Assembly: GCF_000801105.2 (NCBI RefSeq)
Contig: NC_079516.1
Span: 7,936,001-8,000,000 of the forward strand
Length of the DNA: 64,000 nt
Source: Raphanus sativus
Taxonomy: Eukaryota; Streptophyta; Magnoliopsida; Brassicales; Brassicaceae
Direction: 5' to 3'
A program made the position numbers and the translations under genes. Under the pieces are notes generated by a model that searched no databases, was not told the origin of the DNA, and saw nothing but the letters and a program-made list of their open reading frames with translations. Below, one piece after another: positions 53,566-64,000 of the stretch. Numbering within the stretch: position 1 is the stretch's first letter; every line of letters starts with the position of its first letter.

Positions 53566-54107
53566 GGCCTGGGTTCGCGGGTCAATCCGCCCCGACCCGC
53601 TTCGCGACCTGCGGGTCGACTTATTTTTCGGGTTCAAAAATTTGATCCGCATGACTTGTGAGTAAGAAAAATAAGACCCGCACCCGCCTTGCTCATTTAA
53701 GCGGGTTATCCGCAGGACCCACGGGTAATATTAAAAATAATAAAATAATAATTTTATATATTATTAATATTTTTAAAAAAATATTTAAAAATAATATATT
53801 TTTATTGATATTTTTAAAAAAATATTTTAAAAATAATATAATTAAATTAAAATTTTTTATATATTCGTAATTTTAAATATTTTTATAAGAAACTCATATT
53901 TTTCAAATTTTTTTTTTATTTTGCGGTTTGGCGGATACCTGCCGTTTAAATTTGATCGACCCACACCCATCCCGCATAAAATATGCTTCACCCGCACCTT
54001 CATCCGCCCCGCAAATTTTTCAAATCTGTTGACCCGCACCCGTCCCGCAGCGAATCAAACGGGGCGGGACCCGCATGTAAAGAATCAAATTCCCAGCTCT
54101 AATAGTA
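53566..54107. mobile_element. GC-rich-ended foldback MITE
   Basis: Outer ends AGGCCTGGGTT and (complement of the right end) AGAGCTGGGAAT are similar inverted repeats. Just inside lie dense CCCGACCCGC, GCGGGTC and CCGCCCCGC motifs on both sides, and between them an AT-rich core with near-palindromic TTTTTAAAAAAATATTT. About 540 bp. No convincing target duplication and no genuine reading frame. Confidence 0.6.
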
Positions 54108-54479
54108 GACAATATAAATGAACAATGCATTGAAATGAAATATATATATATATATATTTTGAACTGAATGAAATGAAATATACTTTTTCTTAATCAGATA
54201 CAAATCTTTTAACAATATTATCATTTCGTTTGCAAAAAAAAATATTTCATTTCGTCAACATTTGAAATCTTAATAAAAATCATGCTATATCTTTTTATAT
54301 GATAAAGTGATTTTCTGATGTTAGAAAAATAAGCAAATATATTTTGTTGGAGTTAAAGAAATTCACATACTCTTTGTATAAAGTAAAGTAGATCGGGTGG
54401 GTATTCATTTTATTTTTAAAATTTTTGGTTTATAGTAAATAATGCATTTGTAATAGTTAATTGTATAATATTGAGTTAT

Positions 54480-55815
54480 TTTGTGTTTGTGTTAACAATC
54501 TAATGTCTCACCGATATTTTGTGTCAAATAAAGAAAGTGAAAATTAAACTTCAGATCTAAAATAACCAAAAGTAAAACAACATTAATAAATAATCGATAA
54601 CAAAAATAAACTAACAATAAATCAAATCAACCAATTTTGGATTCATATTATAAATTTGTCTTTTCTTTTATAAAGAGAAAACACAACTCTTAAAACCAAT
54701 AATTATAGAAAGACACTTATTGGGATATTGTAGCTAATTTTTAAACTTATTTATTTTTATAATGAAAAGATAAAACACTTAAATAATAGAGTTCATTTTT
54801 TATAAGAAGACACAACTATTGTATAATAAAAACACACACAACCTTTAAAAGTAATAGATTTCAGATTTGTATGAAATGACACATCTTTGATAATTAATTG
54901 GGATTTATAATATTAATTCATTTTTATAATGAGAAGACATAAATCTTAAAACTAATAATTGTAGAAAGACACTTATTAGGATATTTTAACTTTATTTTAA
55001 ACCAATTTTTATCAAGAACAAACCACAACCATTAGATTAAAATCAACAATCTGGAAATTTGATTGATGAAAATTCAATCAATATGAGAGGACATCACTTG
55101 GAGGGAATAAAATATAACTAATTTATTTTTGATAATGAAAAAGATACAACTCTTAAAAATAATAGAGTTCAATTGTTTTATGAAAATACACAACTTTTTG
55201 ACAAAAAACCAACTCTTAAAAGTTAAAACTGATATATTTCAGTTTTTTTTATGAAAAGACACAACTTTAATATTAAATAAAAAATTTATGATTATTTTTT
55301 GATTTTATAGTAAGAAGACACAACTCTTAAAACTAATAACTGTAGAATGACACTAATTGGGATAATGTAACTACTTTTTAAACTAATTTATTTTGATAAT
55401 GAAAATACGCAACTGTTAAAACTAATAGAGTTTAGTTTTTTTTATGAAAAGATAACTTTTTATATAATGAAAAAAACAATTCTTCTGAAAATACACAATT
55501 TTAAACATTTATTAGGATTTCTATTTTTAATTTGACTTTTATAATGAGAAGACGCAACATTTAAACTAATAGACAACTTTTAAGAAGACACATCATTTAA
55601 ACTAATAATTGGAATAGACACTTATTGAGATATTTTAGCTACTTTTTAAAACATTTTTTTATATAATTAAAAGATACAACTCTTAAAATTAATAGAGTTC
55701 ATTTTTTTTTACGAAAGACACAATATTTTTTACAATGGAGAAACATAAGTCTTAAAACAAATACATTTCAGTTTTTTTTTATTTATGAAAAAATACAATC
55801 TTTCAACATTAATGG
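54480..55815. repeat. degenerate direct repeats with GACACAACTCTTAAA motif
   Basis: The module AGACACAACTCTTAAAAC, AATAATTGTAGAAAGACACT, TATTGGGATATTGTAGCTA, ATAATGAAAAGAT recurs near 54668, 54925, 55310 and 55575, with shorter parts between. The period varies (about 250-390 bp). All copies run the same way. AT-rich, no gene; possibly decayed tandem repeats of a transposon end. Confidence 0.65.
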
Positions 55816-56711
55816 GGATTTCTAGTACTAATAGATAATAGACTTGGTTAAGTTTGAACCAAAGCCTAGTGCCACGGAATGTGTGATAAAATGACCACAT
55901 GTGAATATGGGATGTTGATACAATGATCCAGAGTCGATATGGTGTGGCCATTATCGAAGCAGAATTAACATTTCAGTTCCAACTAAAGCTCTAATTAACA
56001 TTTGTCTAATAGCACTATAGCAGTATGGATGTCGCTACATCCATTTTTTTTTTCTTTGAACACCAAGATGCGCTACATCCTACATGACCAAATTGAAGAG
56101 AAAGACGTACGTGTTTATGTGCGCATCTTTGAGAAGCGCTAAAGAATTATTGTTATTTTTTTCTTTTGAACAACTAGAATTATAATTTTTTTTTTAAGAT
56201 GCCGAAATAGCTAGTTCGGTCACTTATTGACCAACCGAGCTTGGGCAGTTGGGCTTTGACATGCTGAAAAACAGATTAGTCTCTATTGATAACACCACTT
56301 GACATATTAATAAACAGATTAATTATATACTGCTGAAATTCATTTAAAATTAATACAGATTAATTATATACTGCTGAAATTCATTTAAAATTTTCATAAA
56401 TACTCAATAAATTTCGACCAAAAAAAGATATTCAATAAATAAATAAACATATATTATATATATATATATCAAAATATGTATTAGTTTATTGTGCTCTCTA
56501 CAATTATTACATGTTTATGATTATGCACCATGGATACACATAATACACATAGATTGATTGATAGATACAGATACCAACTCTGCCCTGAGCAACAAAAATA
56601 ACATTAAACAAAATTTATATCTTAACATAATTATTTTCTTAACACTACAACTTCTTATTTATTTTAGTCATTATCATAACATCTTTTTAATATCAGTAAA
56701 AGCTTATTTAA
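55816..56711. other. 3' flank of FLZ gene with short tandem duplication
   Basis: 56314-56354 and 56355-56395 are a near-perfect 41-bp tandem (ACAGATTAATTATATACTGC at each start). No gene seen. Confidence 0.55.
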
Positions 56712-57714
56712 TTAAATGTCAGTTTCTTCCGACATCATCTCCAAAGACCTGCATTCGCTGCTACAGAAGGCTCTATCTCCCCTGCAAAAATAAGTCACCG
56801 CAAATTTGTTAATTACCTTTGTAAAATTCAATTACAAAAATATTATATAGTTTAATTCATTTTTATGTATGAATGAGGTGTAAAAGATATTATATAGTTT
56901 AATTCATTTCTATATATGAATTAGGTGTAAAAAACATTATATAGTTTAATTCATTTTTATGTATGAATGAGGTGTAAGAAAAATATGAATTTTACCTGTA
57001 CATGAAAATGTCATCACGAGGTCCAAGATTCTTCTTACAGTTACAGCAGCTACTGAGAAAACTGTCAGGTGGTAAATACTCGGAACCGTTAACCGGGTCG
57101 GAGCTTCGAAAGAAAACGACCCCGGGTTGGCTCTCAACGATACAGTTATCGAATATATGGATCGTTTTCGGGTTAGGCCCGTGACACGTCACGCACGTGT
57201 AGTCCTCCGACAGTTCCATATCGGCGGTCGAGAAATAGCCCGTGAAGATTCGGGTCGACCTGATACCCGCTTTCTTTGTCTCTTCCGGCGGAGGGGAAAC
57301 CGGAGAATTTTTCGTCTTGGTCCCGAAATCCGACGAGGAACGTGGAGAGTCCGGGACCCGGATCCGGAGTTGCGACCCGAATAGTATTGTTCCGGATCTT
57401 GGTCGGGAGAATAATTCAGGTACCGGGTTTTCATCTTGGACAATGGCGAGTCCGATTCTTGTGTGTTCGAGCTTGAGCCGGGTCTCGGGTTCGTGGGTTT
57501 TCGGGTTATCGGATACAAAAGGGTTTTTCAAAACAGAGAAAGGTTTGGTGTCGAGGATTGAGGTTGGACTCGCGACGGCGTCGTTTTCAGTGAAGCTTTT
57601 GAAGCTGCTGAAAGCTGTGAAGAGGCGTGGAAACGTTTTGGGCGTGGGTTTGCTCTGCTTCTGGTTCGTATCAGCCATTAATGCTTGCTTGCTTCTCGAT
57701 CTCTTCTTTAGCAT
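56712..57714 (-). CDS. FLZ8: FLZ (FCS-like, DUF581) zinc-finger protein, 2 exons
   Basis: FLZ proteins bind the SnRK1 energy-sensing kinase and act as adaptors. Exons 57714-56996 and 56781-56712 (minus) join across AG|G to 262 residues. The start [18 protein letters not shown] is the first ATG after the likely leader-intron acceptor. The N-terminal 170 residues are Ser/Pro-rich and probably disordered. [20 protein letters not shown] near 180 is the usual motif before the zinc finger. The FLZ finger is [20 protein letters not shown], then [17 protein letters not shown]: four Cys (CNCK and CSSEC) coordinate zinc and the intron splits the finger. All four are present. The tail is short (MMSEETDI). 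Matches At3g22550 by sequence and place; the FLZ8 symbol is from memory. Confidence 0.9.
56842..56982. repeat. 47-bp triplicate repeat filling the FLZ intron
   Basis: ATTATATAGTTTAATTCATT starts each of three copies (56842, 56889, 56936), each ending GAATGAGGTGTAA or GAATTAGGTGTAA. It takes up two thirds of the 214-bp intron (56782-56995) and stops about 14 bp before the GT donor side. Confidence 0.92.
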
Positions 57715-57725
57715 AATTCACTGCT

Positions 57726-57797
57726 CAAGAAAAAACCAAAACTTTGAACTGAATAGTCTTAATTTGCAAAGAGAGAATCTTTTAATGAAAACTAACC
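57726..57797 (-). other. probable 5' leader intron of the FLZ gene
   Basis: On the minus strand GTTGAG is followed by GTTAGTTTTCATT (donor), and TTTTTTCTTGAGCAG (acceptor) precedes TGAATTATGCTAAAG with the start codon. The acceptor lies about 9 bases before the ATG. Predicted from sequence only. Confidence 0.45.
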
Positions 57798-57849
57798 TCA
57801 ACGATCAGAAAAGTTTCAGGCTTTGTGGAACGTTTCAGAGAAAATAAAG

Positions 57850-59548
57850 GTGAAGCAGTTCTGTTGCCTCCATGATGCTGAGAAGAAGGAAAAAAATTTG
57901 AAGTTGTACAACAAAGAAAGAGAAAAGTAGAGTAAAAGAGAAACACAAAATGAAAGTAACTGAAAAGATGAGAACTTTATTATTTGAAGGAAAACAAAAA
58001 AAAAAAGATATTTTTTCACTCCCGACTTTCTCGCATGTAAACGTAAAACGTTCTGCTAGAGTTTGGAGGAAGAAGAAGCAAACAAAAATAGGAAAATAAA
58101 TAGATAAAAAATAAAAAGAAAAAATTGATCCGTTTGCTTTTGCTTTTTTTAATGTTTGTGACTTATTAGTGGGTTATAGTTTCGATGACCTGAGGGAAAA
58201 GAAGAGAAAAGAACAGCCCCACCGATTCTCTTCCATATCTAAAAACCCTCAAAACTCGCCATGAAGTTGCATACCAGAAACATAGCACTGAAGTCTTAAA
58301 GACACACATACACCATATATATACTCTTCATGCAACTATCAGTAATTTAATGTGTATAGTTATAGTCTGTGTAGTATAAGTTTAGTATAGAGAGAGGGAG
58401 GTACAATGAAAATCAGTGGGTGAGGAAATTAAGATGAAAACTACTCAGAGCTTTTAACTTCATGTAGTGGAACTTCCCAAATATTCATTAATTTTATTAA
58501 TTTATTACATTATTATTATTTTGTCTGCCATTATTTATGAATTTATGAATTTATTTTCTGCTTTTCGGTGTGCCAAGATACCACTCACGTCGTTTTCTAC
58601 TGGCCCTTCGTCTTCTGCTTATTGGTGGAAGGAACTTTATCAATTAAATAAAAAAGAAGTTGGCATTTCTCGTGTTGCATATACCTCATTACTTGCTTAT
58701 TTCATTTACTTGTTTTATGAAAAAGAAGAGGCTTAAGCGCACTATAACCAGAAAGGTGTTACCTCTGTGGTTAAAAAAAAAAAACCAGAAAGGTGTTACC
58801 TCCTTCCCATAGAGCATGGTCCGGGTAACAGTAGGCCATTTAAGTTCATAGATGAATGAATATAGAGGCAAGGTACTTCTTACTTATTGGTGATTAGGTG
58901 ATTGTTCTACACAAAATCCAACATAGTAAACGGTGGAAAGAACAAAAAAATTAAGAATATGATTTTCAGAAACGAAAATGTAGAAATAAAATAATCTTAT
59001 TCTATTTCATTTTCCTTCAAAATAAGAGATGAAAAGAGAATGGATTTTAGATATTAAAATCATGTCTGAAACATCTCCTTAATTTCCAATAAAATGAAAA
59101 AGATACAGAAATTATATACAAAACTGGTGATGTTTGTCGGTTTCTAGGTGTGAATTCTTCCCTGATGTTTGTATCCATTTCCAGATTTAACCCAAGCCAT
59201 ATTCATCCCTAGATCGAATTAAGGTACACATATAGGTTAAACGCTTTCCCAAAAAAATCTTACAAAGCAATGAATTTCATTTTCGTTTTCAGGCTTTTTT
59301 ATTTTGAGATGGTTTCATTCAGTTTAACTAGCTACATGCTATTTTGAACTAAAACTGCATATGTTGTTCAAAAAAAAAAAAAAAGAACTAAAACTGCATA
59401 TATTTTGTTATTATTAAACCTGGTCACATAATGAATAGAAATGGATATATGGTTTACTTTCATCGCTTCATTAAGGTGTGTTTAGATAATTTTCCATTGG
59501 TACAAAGCATTAGTTTTATAATTTAAGAAATGTACGGGTTTTTAGTAA
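57850..59548. other. upstream of FLZ gene, intergenic
   Basis: Promoter-like region of the FLZ gene to about 58450, then AT-rich DNA. ACCAGAAAGGTGTTACCTC appears twice (58746 and 58784) around an A-run. The frame at 58467-58736 has no motif. Confidence 0.4.
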
Positions 59549-59790
59549 GAGCATCTTTAAGGGTTCACTCTATTTTTTACTTTAAAATAAAGTGATTCTA
59601 TAATAGAGATGGAGTTTGCTCCAATGATACTTTATTTTAGAATAAAAAATAGAGAGATGAAAAAAAAAACAACTTACTCTATATTTGAAGTAAACTATTT
59701 TAAATAGAGTGAGAAATAGAATACTATTGAAGCATTTTTTACTCTAAACTCTATTTTAGAGTGAAAAATAGAATGGAGTTGGAGATGCCC
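59549..59790. mobile_element. Tourist-like MITE with TAA duplication
   Basis: Ends GAGCATCTTTAAGGG and TTGGAGATGCCC are inverse over about 8 bp and flanked by TAA (59546-59548 and 59791-59793). Interior of paired CTCTATTTTT and AAAATAGAGTG motifs gives a foldback. 242 bp, no coding; moved by PIF/Harbinger transposase elsewhere. Confidence 0.75.
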
Positions 59791-59793
59791 TAA

Positions 59794-60659
59794 AATCAAA
59801 CCATATCGTAACCAGGAAAGGAGTGGAGTAACTAATTACTCAATGCAACAAGCAACTAATTTTCTCAACGGGAGACAAATCGAGATGATGTTTCATTACC
59901 CAGAATTGTTTACAAGCAATTTCCATCTGTAAATCAAAATCTTTGATGCAAATTTTCCTTTCGTGTAATGATTTCTGGTACCTTTTAGGTGATGATGGTA
60001 ATATTGTTAGCATGGGAGTGTGGGTGGACTTGGTCACTCAGCATCGGAATGGAATGAGATACGATCATACGTACGAATATATTTCACAATCTTAACTGAT
60101 CTCTTTTGCTTAGCTTGCTGGTCTCTTTGCAAGGTGGACATTGTGCACACTGATAAATAATTTATAGTTTATCACACACTTGCTATGTCTAACACGGAAA
60201 CATTTTAACATTATTCCGTAGTCGAACTGTTACATACTTCATGGATATATTAATATATCAATGTCAAGAAACATACTTTAGTTCGTTTGTTATTTTTTTT
60301 TAAATCGCAGATCCTTGAGTGATTATGATTTTATGATTGGTAAAAATATTAATAGAAAATGTAGTTAGTTCATTTTAAACCAATTCAGAAGTGTCTACAA
60401 AATCAATACTTCTTTTCTAGACAACTATCAATACTTCTTTTAATTAGAATCATTACCGCATATGCCTATATGTTTATATTATCTTTACGGATTGATTTCT
60501 ATCGCTAGTATACATATCGTGTTCTCCACTATATAACTTGATAGAACAAAATTAATAAAATAACTGAAATACCAATCAAAAATAGGGACAGAAATCATGA
60601 ATGGCTTTAAGCATTGTTTTTGTTTTTGTAAAACTAGTAATTAATTAATTAATTATGAA
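59794..60659. other. intergenic, nothing recognised
   Basis: AT-rich DNA without supported gene. Confidence 0.4.
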
Positions 60660-60679
60660 TGAATTTAACGGTGTAAAGT

Positions 60680-61190
60680 CACAATTAGGACTAAGACTAT
60701 CTGGTATCATGATACAATCCGGGATACAATCAGGATCTGTTCCAAAATAGAATATCTGGAATGTTCTGATCTGGATAGTAAAATATCGTATATATCGGAT
60801 CTGGATATTTTAAATTTTAAGTTTGGATATCCGAATCTGCATCCATATTTTTGAATATATTAAATTTAAAGTTTTATTTATAATTATAGTGATATATTAT
60901 ACATAAACTTAGTTTTATAATATTATTTTAATTTTATATAATCTTATTTATATATTTTTAGAAATTTTGTATAAACATTTAATTTATCTATTATTTTTAA
61001 AATTAGTTTAAAAATATTTTAAAAAGAAAATTTATGGATCCAACTCCATATATCCAGATATTTGCATATATCTGAAATGCAGATTTTTGGAAGGCACAAA
61101 TCCAGGTGGGAATACTAAAATTACGAATTCGACTCAGATCCTAATACTCTAATTTTTTTGGATATCTGGATCTCTACCGGCACTGATCAC
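60680..61190. mobile_element. probable foldback MITE with GGATCTGGATA motifs
   Basis: Left side carries ATCTGGATAG, CGGATCTGGATATT and GGATATCCGAATCTG; right side carries ATATCCAGATATTTGC and GGATATCTGGATCTC, with an AT-rich core. A similar vocabulary occurs in the Sec14 intron at about 8570-8870. Precise ends are not clear. Confidence 0.4.
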
Positions 61191-61984
61191 AGTAGAACTA
61201 ATGAAGCATCATATGTCGTGTCATGGCTCGTGAACACAATCCATCATATCATCGTGACCGTCCGTGGGATCAGAATCTAATCTCTCTGCTGTTGTCAGAA
61301 AAGGACCCACTCTTTTAAGAATTATAGATGGGTCCCAGCAAATAACCCCTCTGAAAGCACCAAGAGTTGCTTCCACGTGGACCAGAAAGGGACCATATAA
61401 GCTAACATCTTCCCTGTTGCATCATCTATCTTTTACGCAGAAAAGTAAAATAAATAATTTTAATAAGAGAGAGTGAAATACAGTGACAAAAAAGGGAAAA
61501 AAAAAAGAAGAGTGAAATCATAATATTTGTGGAAGAGGAGTGACCACACAATGCGAATACATTTGGCCTTAACTCTCTCAATACTGGCTCCCACCGGTGA
61601 CATAGCTGATTTCCAGTATGATTTGTAATTTGAAGTAAGTTGCAGTAAAAATTATGTGGTAAAAACTGTAAATTCTTGCGGTAAGTCTGCAGTAGAAATA
61701 AGAGATGATTTTTAAAAAAACTATTGACTGATAATCTTTTTGATGTATAAGTTGCAGTATGAATTTTTTAATAAAATAAATGAATATATAAACATTAAGA
61801 TATTTAAAAATATTTTAAATAAGTATTAAATTTGAAAAATAAATTTCAATATATATTATTTTCTAAATATTATAATCTAAAAATAATATTTATTCTAATA
61901 TCAATAATAAAATAAATAAATTAAATAATAATAATAATAATAACATGACCTTTAAATTAAAAAAAATCCAATAAATAAAATAAA
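61191..61984. other. intergenic, conserved-looking G-box patch
   Basis: GC-richer patch 61240-61430 with GCTTCCACGTGGACC (G-box CACGTG) near 61370 and the repeated AAAGGACCCACT/AAAGGGACCAT-type motif. This could be a leftover promoter. The rest is AT-rich to the transposase fragment. Confidence 0.35.
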
Positions 61985-62352
61985 TTACAAATGTTCATTC
62001 CAAATCATGTTTGCAATCTCATCTCGTACGTTATTCATATATTGACCATCCGTTGTTATTTTTTCTTTTTCAAATCTACTAAGCTCTTCTTCTTCAATCC
62101 GTTGTCTTTGTTGTGCTTGACCACTGCTATCCATATCTTCAAAATCAGCATCTGGAATCTTGTGAAGCCTGATAAAATTGTGAAGAACCATTGTTGCATG
62201 CACAGTTCTATTTTGGGTCTTGACGTCATAGCGAGGCAAGTTATCAAGGATTTTCCATTTCTTTTTCCAAACTCCGAACTTTCTTTCGATGACTGAACGT
62301 TGGTTTCTTCCTTTTGGTTTTGTTGGGTTACCTTGGCCACGATTTATTCAAA
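61985..62352 (-). pseudogene. PIF/Harbinger transposase, C-terminal fragment
   Basis: Minus-strand reading: RGQGNPTKPKGRNQRSVIER, KFGVWKKKWKILDNLPRYDV, HATMVLHNFIRLHKIPDADF, then a Glu-rich tail ending RDEIANMIWNEHL and a stop at 61985. NQRSVIERKFGVWK and the VLHNFIR motif are hallmarks of the end of the HARBI1-type DDE nuclease. Upstream at about 62345 the frame is lost and the DDE core is not present. Dead fragment; such a transposase, if intact elsewhere, could move the Tourist MITEs of this window. Confidence 0.75.
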
Positions 62353-63652
62353 TTGTGTTTTATCGTCTTCTCTTTAGAAAAATGTGTTTGTAACACCATT
62401 AATTTGTGTGCGCGTCTATCAACAATTTAAACAATTTAGTATCGATGGCTGATGTCCCTCGATGCTTTATTCAATTCATATCGGTGTTTAGAATTGACAA
62501 GCACAAATCAAGAAGAGTGACTAGCTCTTTTCTTCAATTGCAGATTATGTTACGTACCAACTATTATGAACTGAGAAACTCGTAAAAAGATATAAAAACA
62601 CTTGGCGACCAATCTAGAAAGACTTATTCCATTTCATTTTCCAATTAAAACCTCGAGCCATAGGCCCATTTAACCTTTTATACATGAACCTAATAATATG
62701 CATAGCACGGATCTAATATAATTTTACACAACTTGGTGTTGTTTGAGAATTAAAAATGTTGGTTATATTACTTGAAACAGAACGATTTTTTTTTTCATTT
62801 GTTTATGAAAGAATCTAATATATCTATAAAATTACAACTAACAACTTTAGTTTTCATCTCTCCTTTTTCTCTGAATCATTAAGTTTAATAAAACAAGATA
62901 TTAAGTATATATATGAATATCTAAAAAATATAAAAACTTCCACCAGCTGATCACTTAATACAAAAACTCAAGTAAGAGTTACTAGCAAACGAATTTGTCA
63001 AAAACAATTCGTTTATGCAAGGTTTAAGGATGATATATAGATAGTAGATGGAAAATGTTCTGATCGATAATATGTATATATGAAAGTGGTTGAATATGAA
63101 GACACATTTAAGATTTGATAAGACAAGAAATATAGTAAAACATTATCATTTTGACGACACTATGCATGTCTTCTGTTCAAGTCGCATGCGTGCTCTTTGA
63201 TACTTCTCAAAGACTTTTCACACACATTTTAAATCTTTATTTCCGTATTCTTCCCAAATATTTTTATATATCTACTGACTATGACGTCTTGTTTTTATGG
63301 TTAACACCCATCTGAATAAGCCGAACATTTTCTATTCTGTAATAGATGCCACAACGCGACCTCAAATATTTAACCAAACATATTATTTGATGGATTATAG
63401 ACAAGACGTTAAAGCTATATCTTCGTATATTTAGTTTCTTCAGTCTAACATTGAACTAAAGAGAAAAGTCATCATATATCATAATTCATATGGCACGACT
63501 TAGAACAACTTATGACATGATAAGGACATAGAGACAAAAGGGACCATCGCTCGTTGCCGTAGTCATCTTTTTCTTTGCAAACTAAAAAAGATCATTTCGA
63601 GTTTTCGACTGATCTTATCAAGTTACTTCCCATTATTTCCTTAGTTATTATA
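62353..63652. other. intergenic, nothing recognised
   Basis: AT-rich sequence downstream of the acetyltransferase gene. ATGCATAGCACGGATCTAAT at about 62698 is reminiscent of a Helitron 3' part but lacks the CTAG end. Confidence 0.4.
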
Positions 63653-64000
63653 TTACTTAGCATAATTAACAAAACTATACAAAAACATATCTCTAACCAC
63701 TCCTTTGCAAAAACCATACTTTTTAAGCAAACCCTCTTTTTCAAACCCAACTTTCTCCAAAACCTTCTGAGACGCTTTATTCTCCACTTCCACCACCGCT
63801 TGTAGCCTCACTACTGCCGGAAAAGCCTCGAAAGCTTGGTCCACCGCCATCCTCACCGCAGCGGTGGCTATCCCCCGCCCCCAAAACTCTTTGGAGACTG
63901 CGTATCCGAGGTTAGCCCGGCAACTACCATCTCCGGAATCAGGCCTGATGGAGACACAACCGATTGAACGACCGTCGTCAAGCAAAGAGATGGAACGGCG
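63653..64000 (-). CDS. GNAT acetyltransferase, C-terminal part (runs off window)
   Basis: The frame is open to the window edge (RRSISLLDDGRSIGCVSIRP) and ends at a stop at 63653-63655. GNAT motifs visible: IGCVSI strand, RANLGYAVSKEFWGRGIATA (acetyl-CoA pyrophosphate loop WGRGIAT), AVRMAVDQAFEAFPAVVRLQ, EVENKASQKVLEKVGFEKEG, LLKKYGF, RDMFLYS. NKASQKVLEKVGF followed by RDMFLYS is typical of the RimJ/RimL-like group, which acetylates protein N-termini or small molecules; the substrate here is unknown. The N-terminal start lies beyond position 64000. Probable counterpart of At3g22560. Confidence 0.88.
   Translation of the reverse strand, partial: RRSISLLDDGRSIGCVSIRPDSGDGSCRANLGYAVSKEFWGRGIATAAVRMAVDQAFEAFPAVVRLQAVVEVENKASQKVLEKVGFEKEGLLKKYGFCKGVVRDMFLYSFVNYAK

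Noticed and set aside
57242..57847. 201-codon plus-strand frame opposite the FLZ gene
   Set aside because: Antisense shadow in GC-rich coding sequence. No motif, and the minus strand has a complete split zinc finger.

Overview
This is nuclear DNA from a flowering plant of the mustard family, most likely Brassica or a close relative. The genes have plant-type introns (GT-AG, AT-rich). The proteins resemble, in order, those I recall from Arabidopsis chromosome 3 between about At3g22400 and At3g22560. The spaces between genes are swollen with Brassicaceae-type mobile elements. The species and Arabidopsis matches come from memory of these families, not from a search.

Layout. 1-1156: the last two exons of a 9-lipoxygenase (LOX5-like). 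6468-10533 (minus): a seven-exon Sec14-like lipid-transfer protein gene with one intron swollen to 2.3 kb. 10.5-19.7 kb: repeats only. 19689-20098: a two-exon gene for a 62-residue protein of unknown function. 20.9-26.4 kb: a transposon nest holding Stowaway, Tourist and other MITEs, a 5'-truncated LINE inserted inside a MITE, and a complete non-autonomous Helitron. 26.4-31.5 kb: dispersed and tandem repeats. 31576-33167: imidazoleglycerol-phosphate dehydratase (histidine biosynthesis). 36192-38064: FRIGIDA-like protein. 38600-39562: organellar-type ribosomal L18-like protein. 39.7-43.2 kb: a type I MADS-box gene cut by a solo LTR and flanked by two copies of a broken TFIIS-like fragment. 43892-44967: a second complete Helitron (minus). 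45739-47085: an F-box protein. 49591-51926: a large plant-specific coiled-coil protein. 52759-53238 (minus): small heat-shock-like protein. 56712-57714 (minus): FLZ zinc-finger protein. 63653-64000 (minus): the end of a GNAT acetyltransferase.

The genes are housekeeping, signalling and regulatory genes with separate promoters. They do not form one pathway; what links them is inherited order. Several Arabidopsis neighbours that I recall between the L18-like gene and the coiled-coil gene, and one beside the small heat-shock-like gene, are absent, as expected after genome triplication and gene loss. MADS, TFIIS-like and F-box sequences occupy the first gap instead.

No clear new biochemical system is visible. 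The most informative structures are the solo LTR whose first three bases supply the stop codon of the MADS reading frame, the LINE-in-MITE nest with an exact 12-bp target duplication, a 25-bp minisatellite of about 25 copies beside a long foldback element, and two Helitrons with both ends identifiable.
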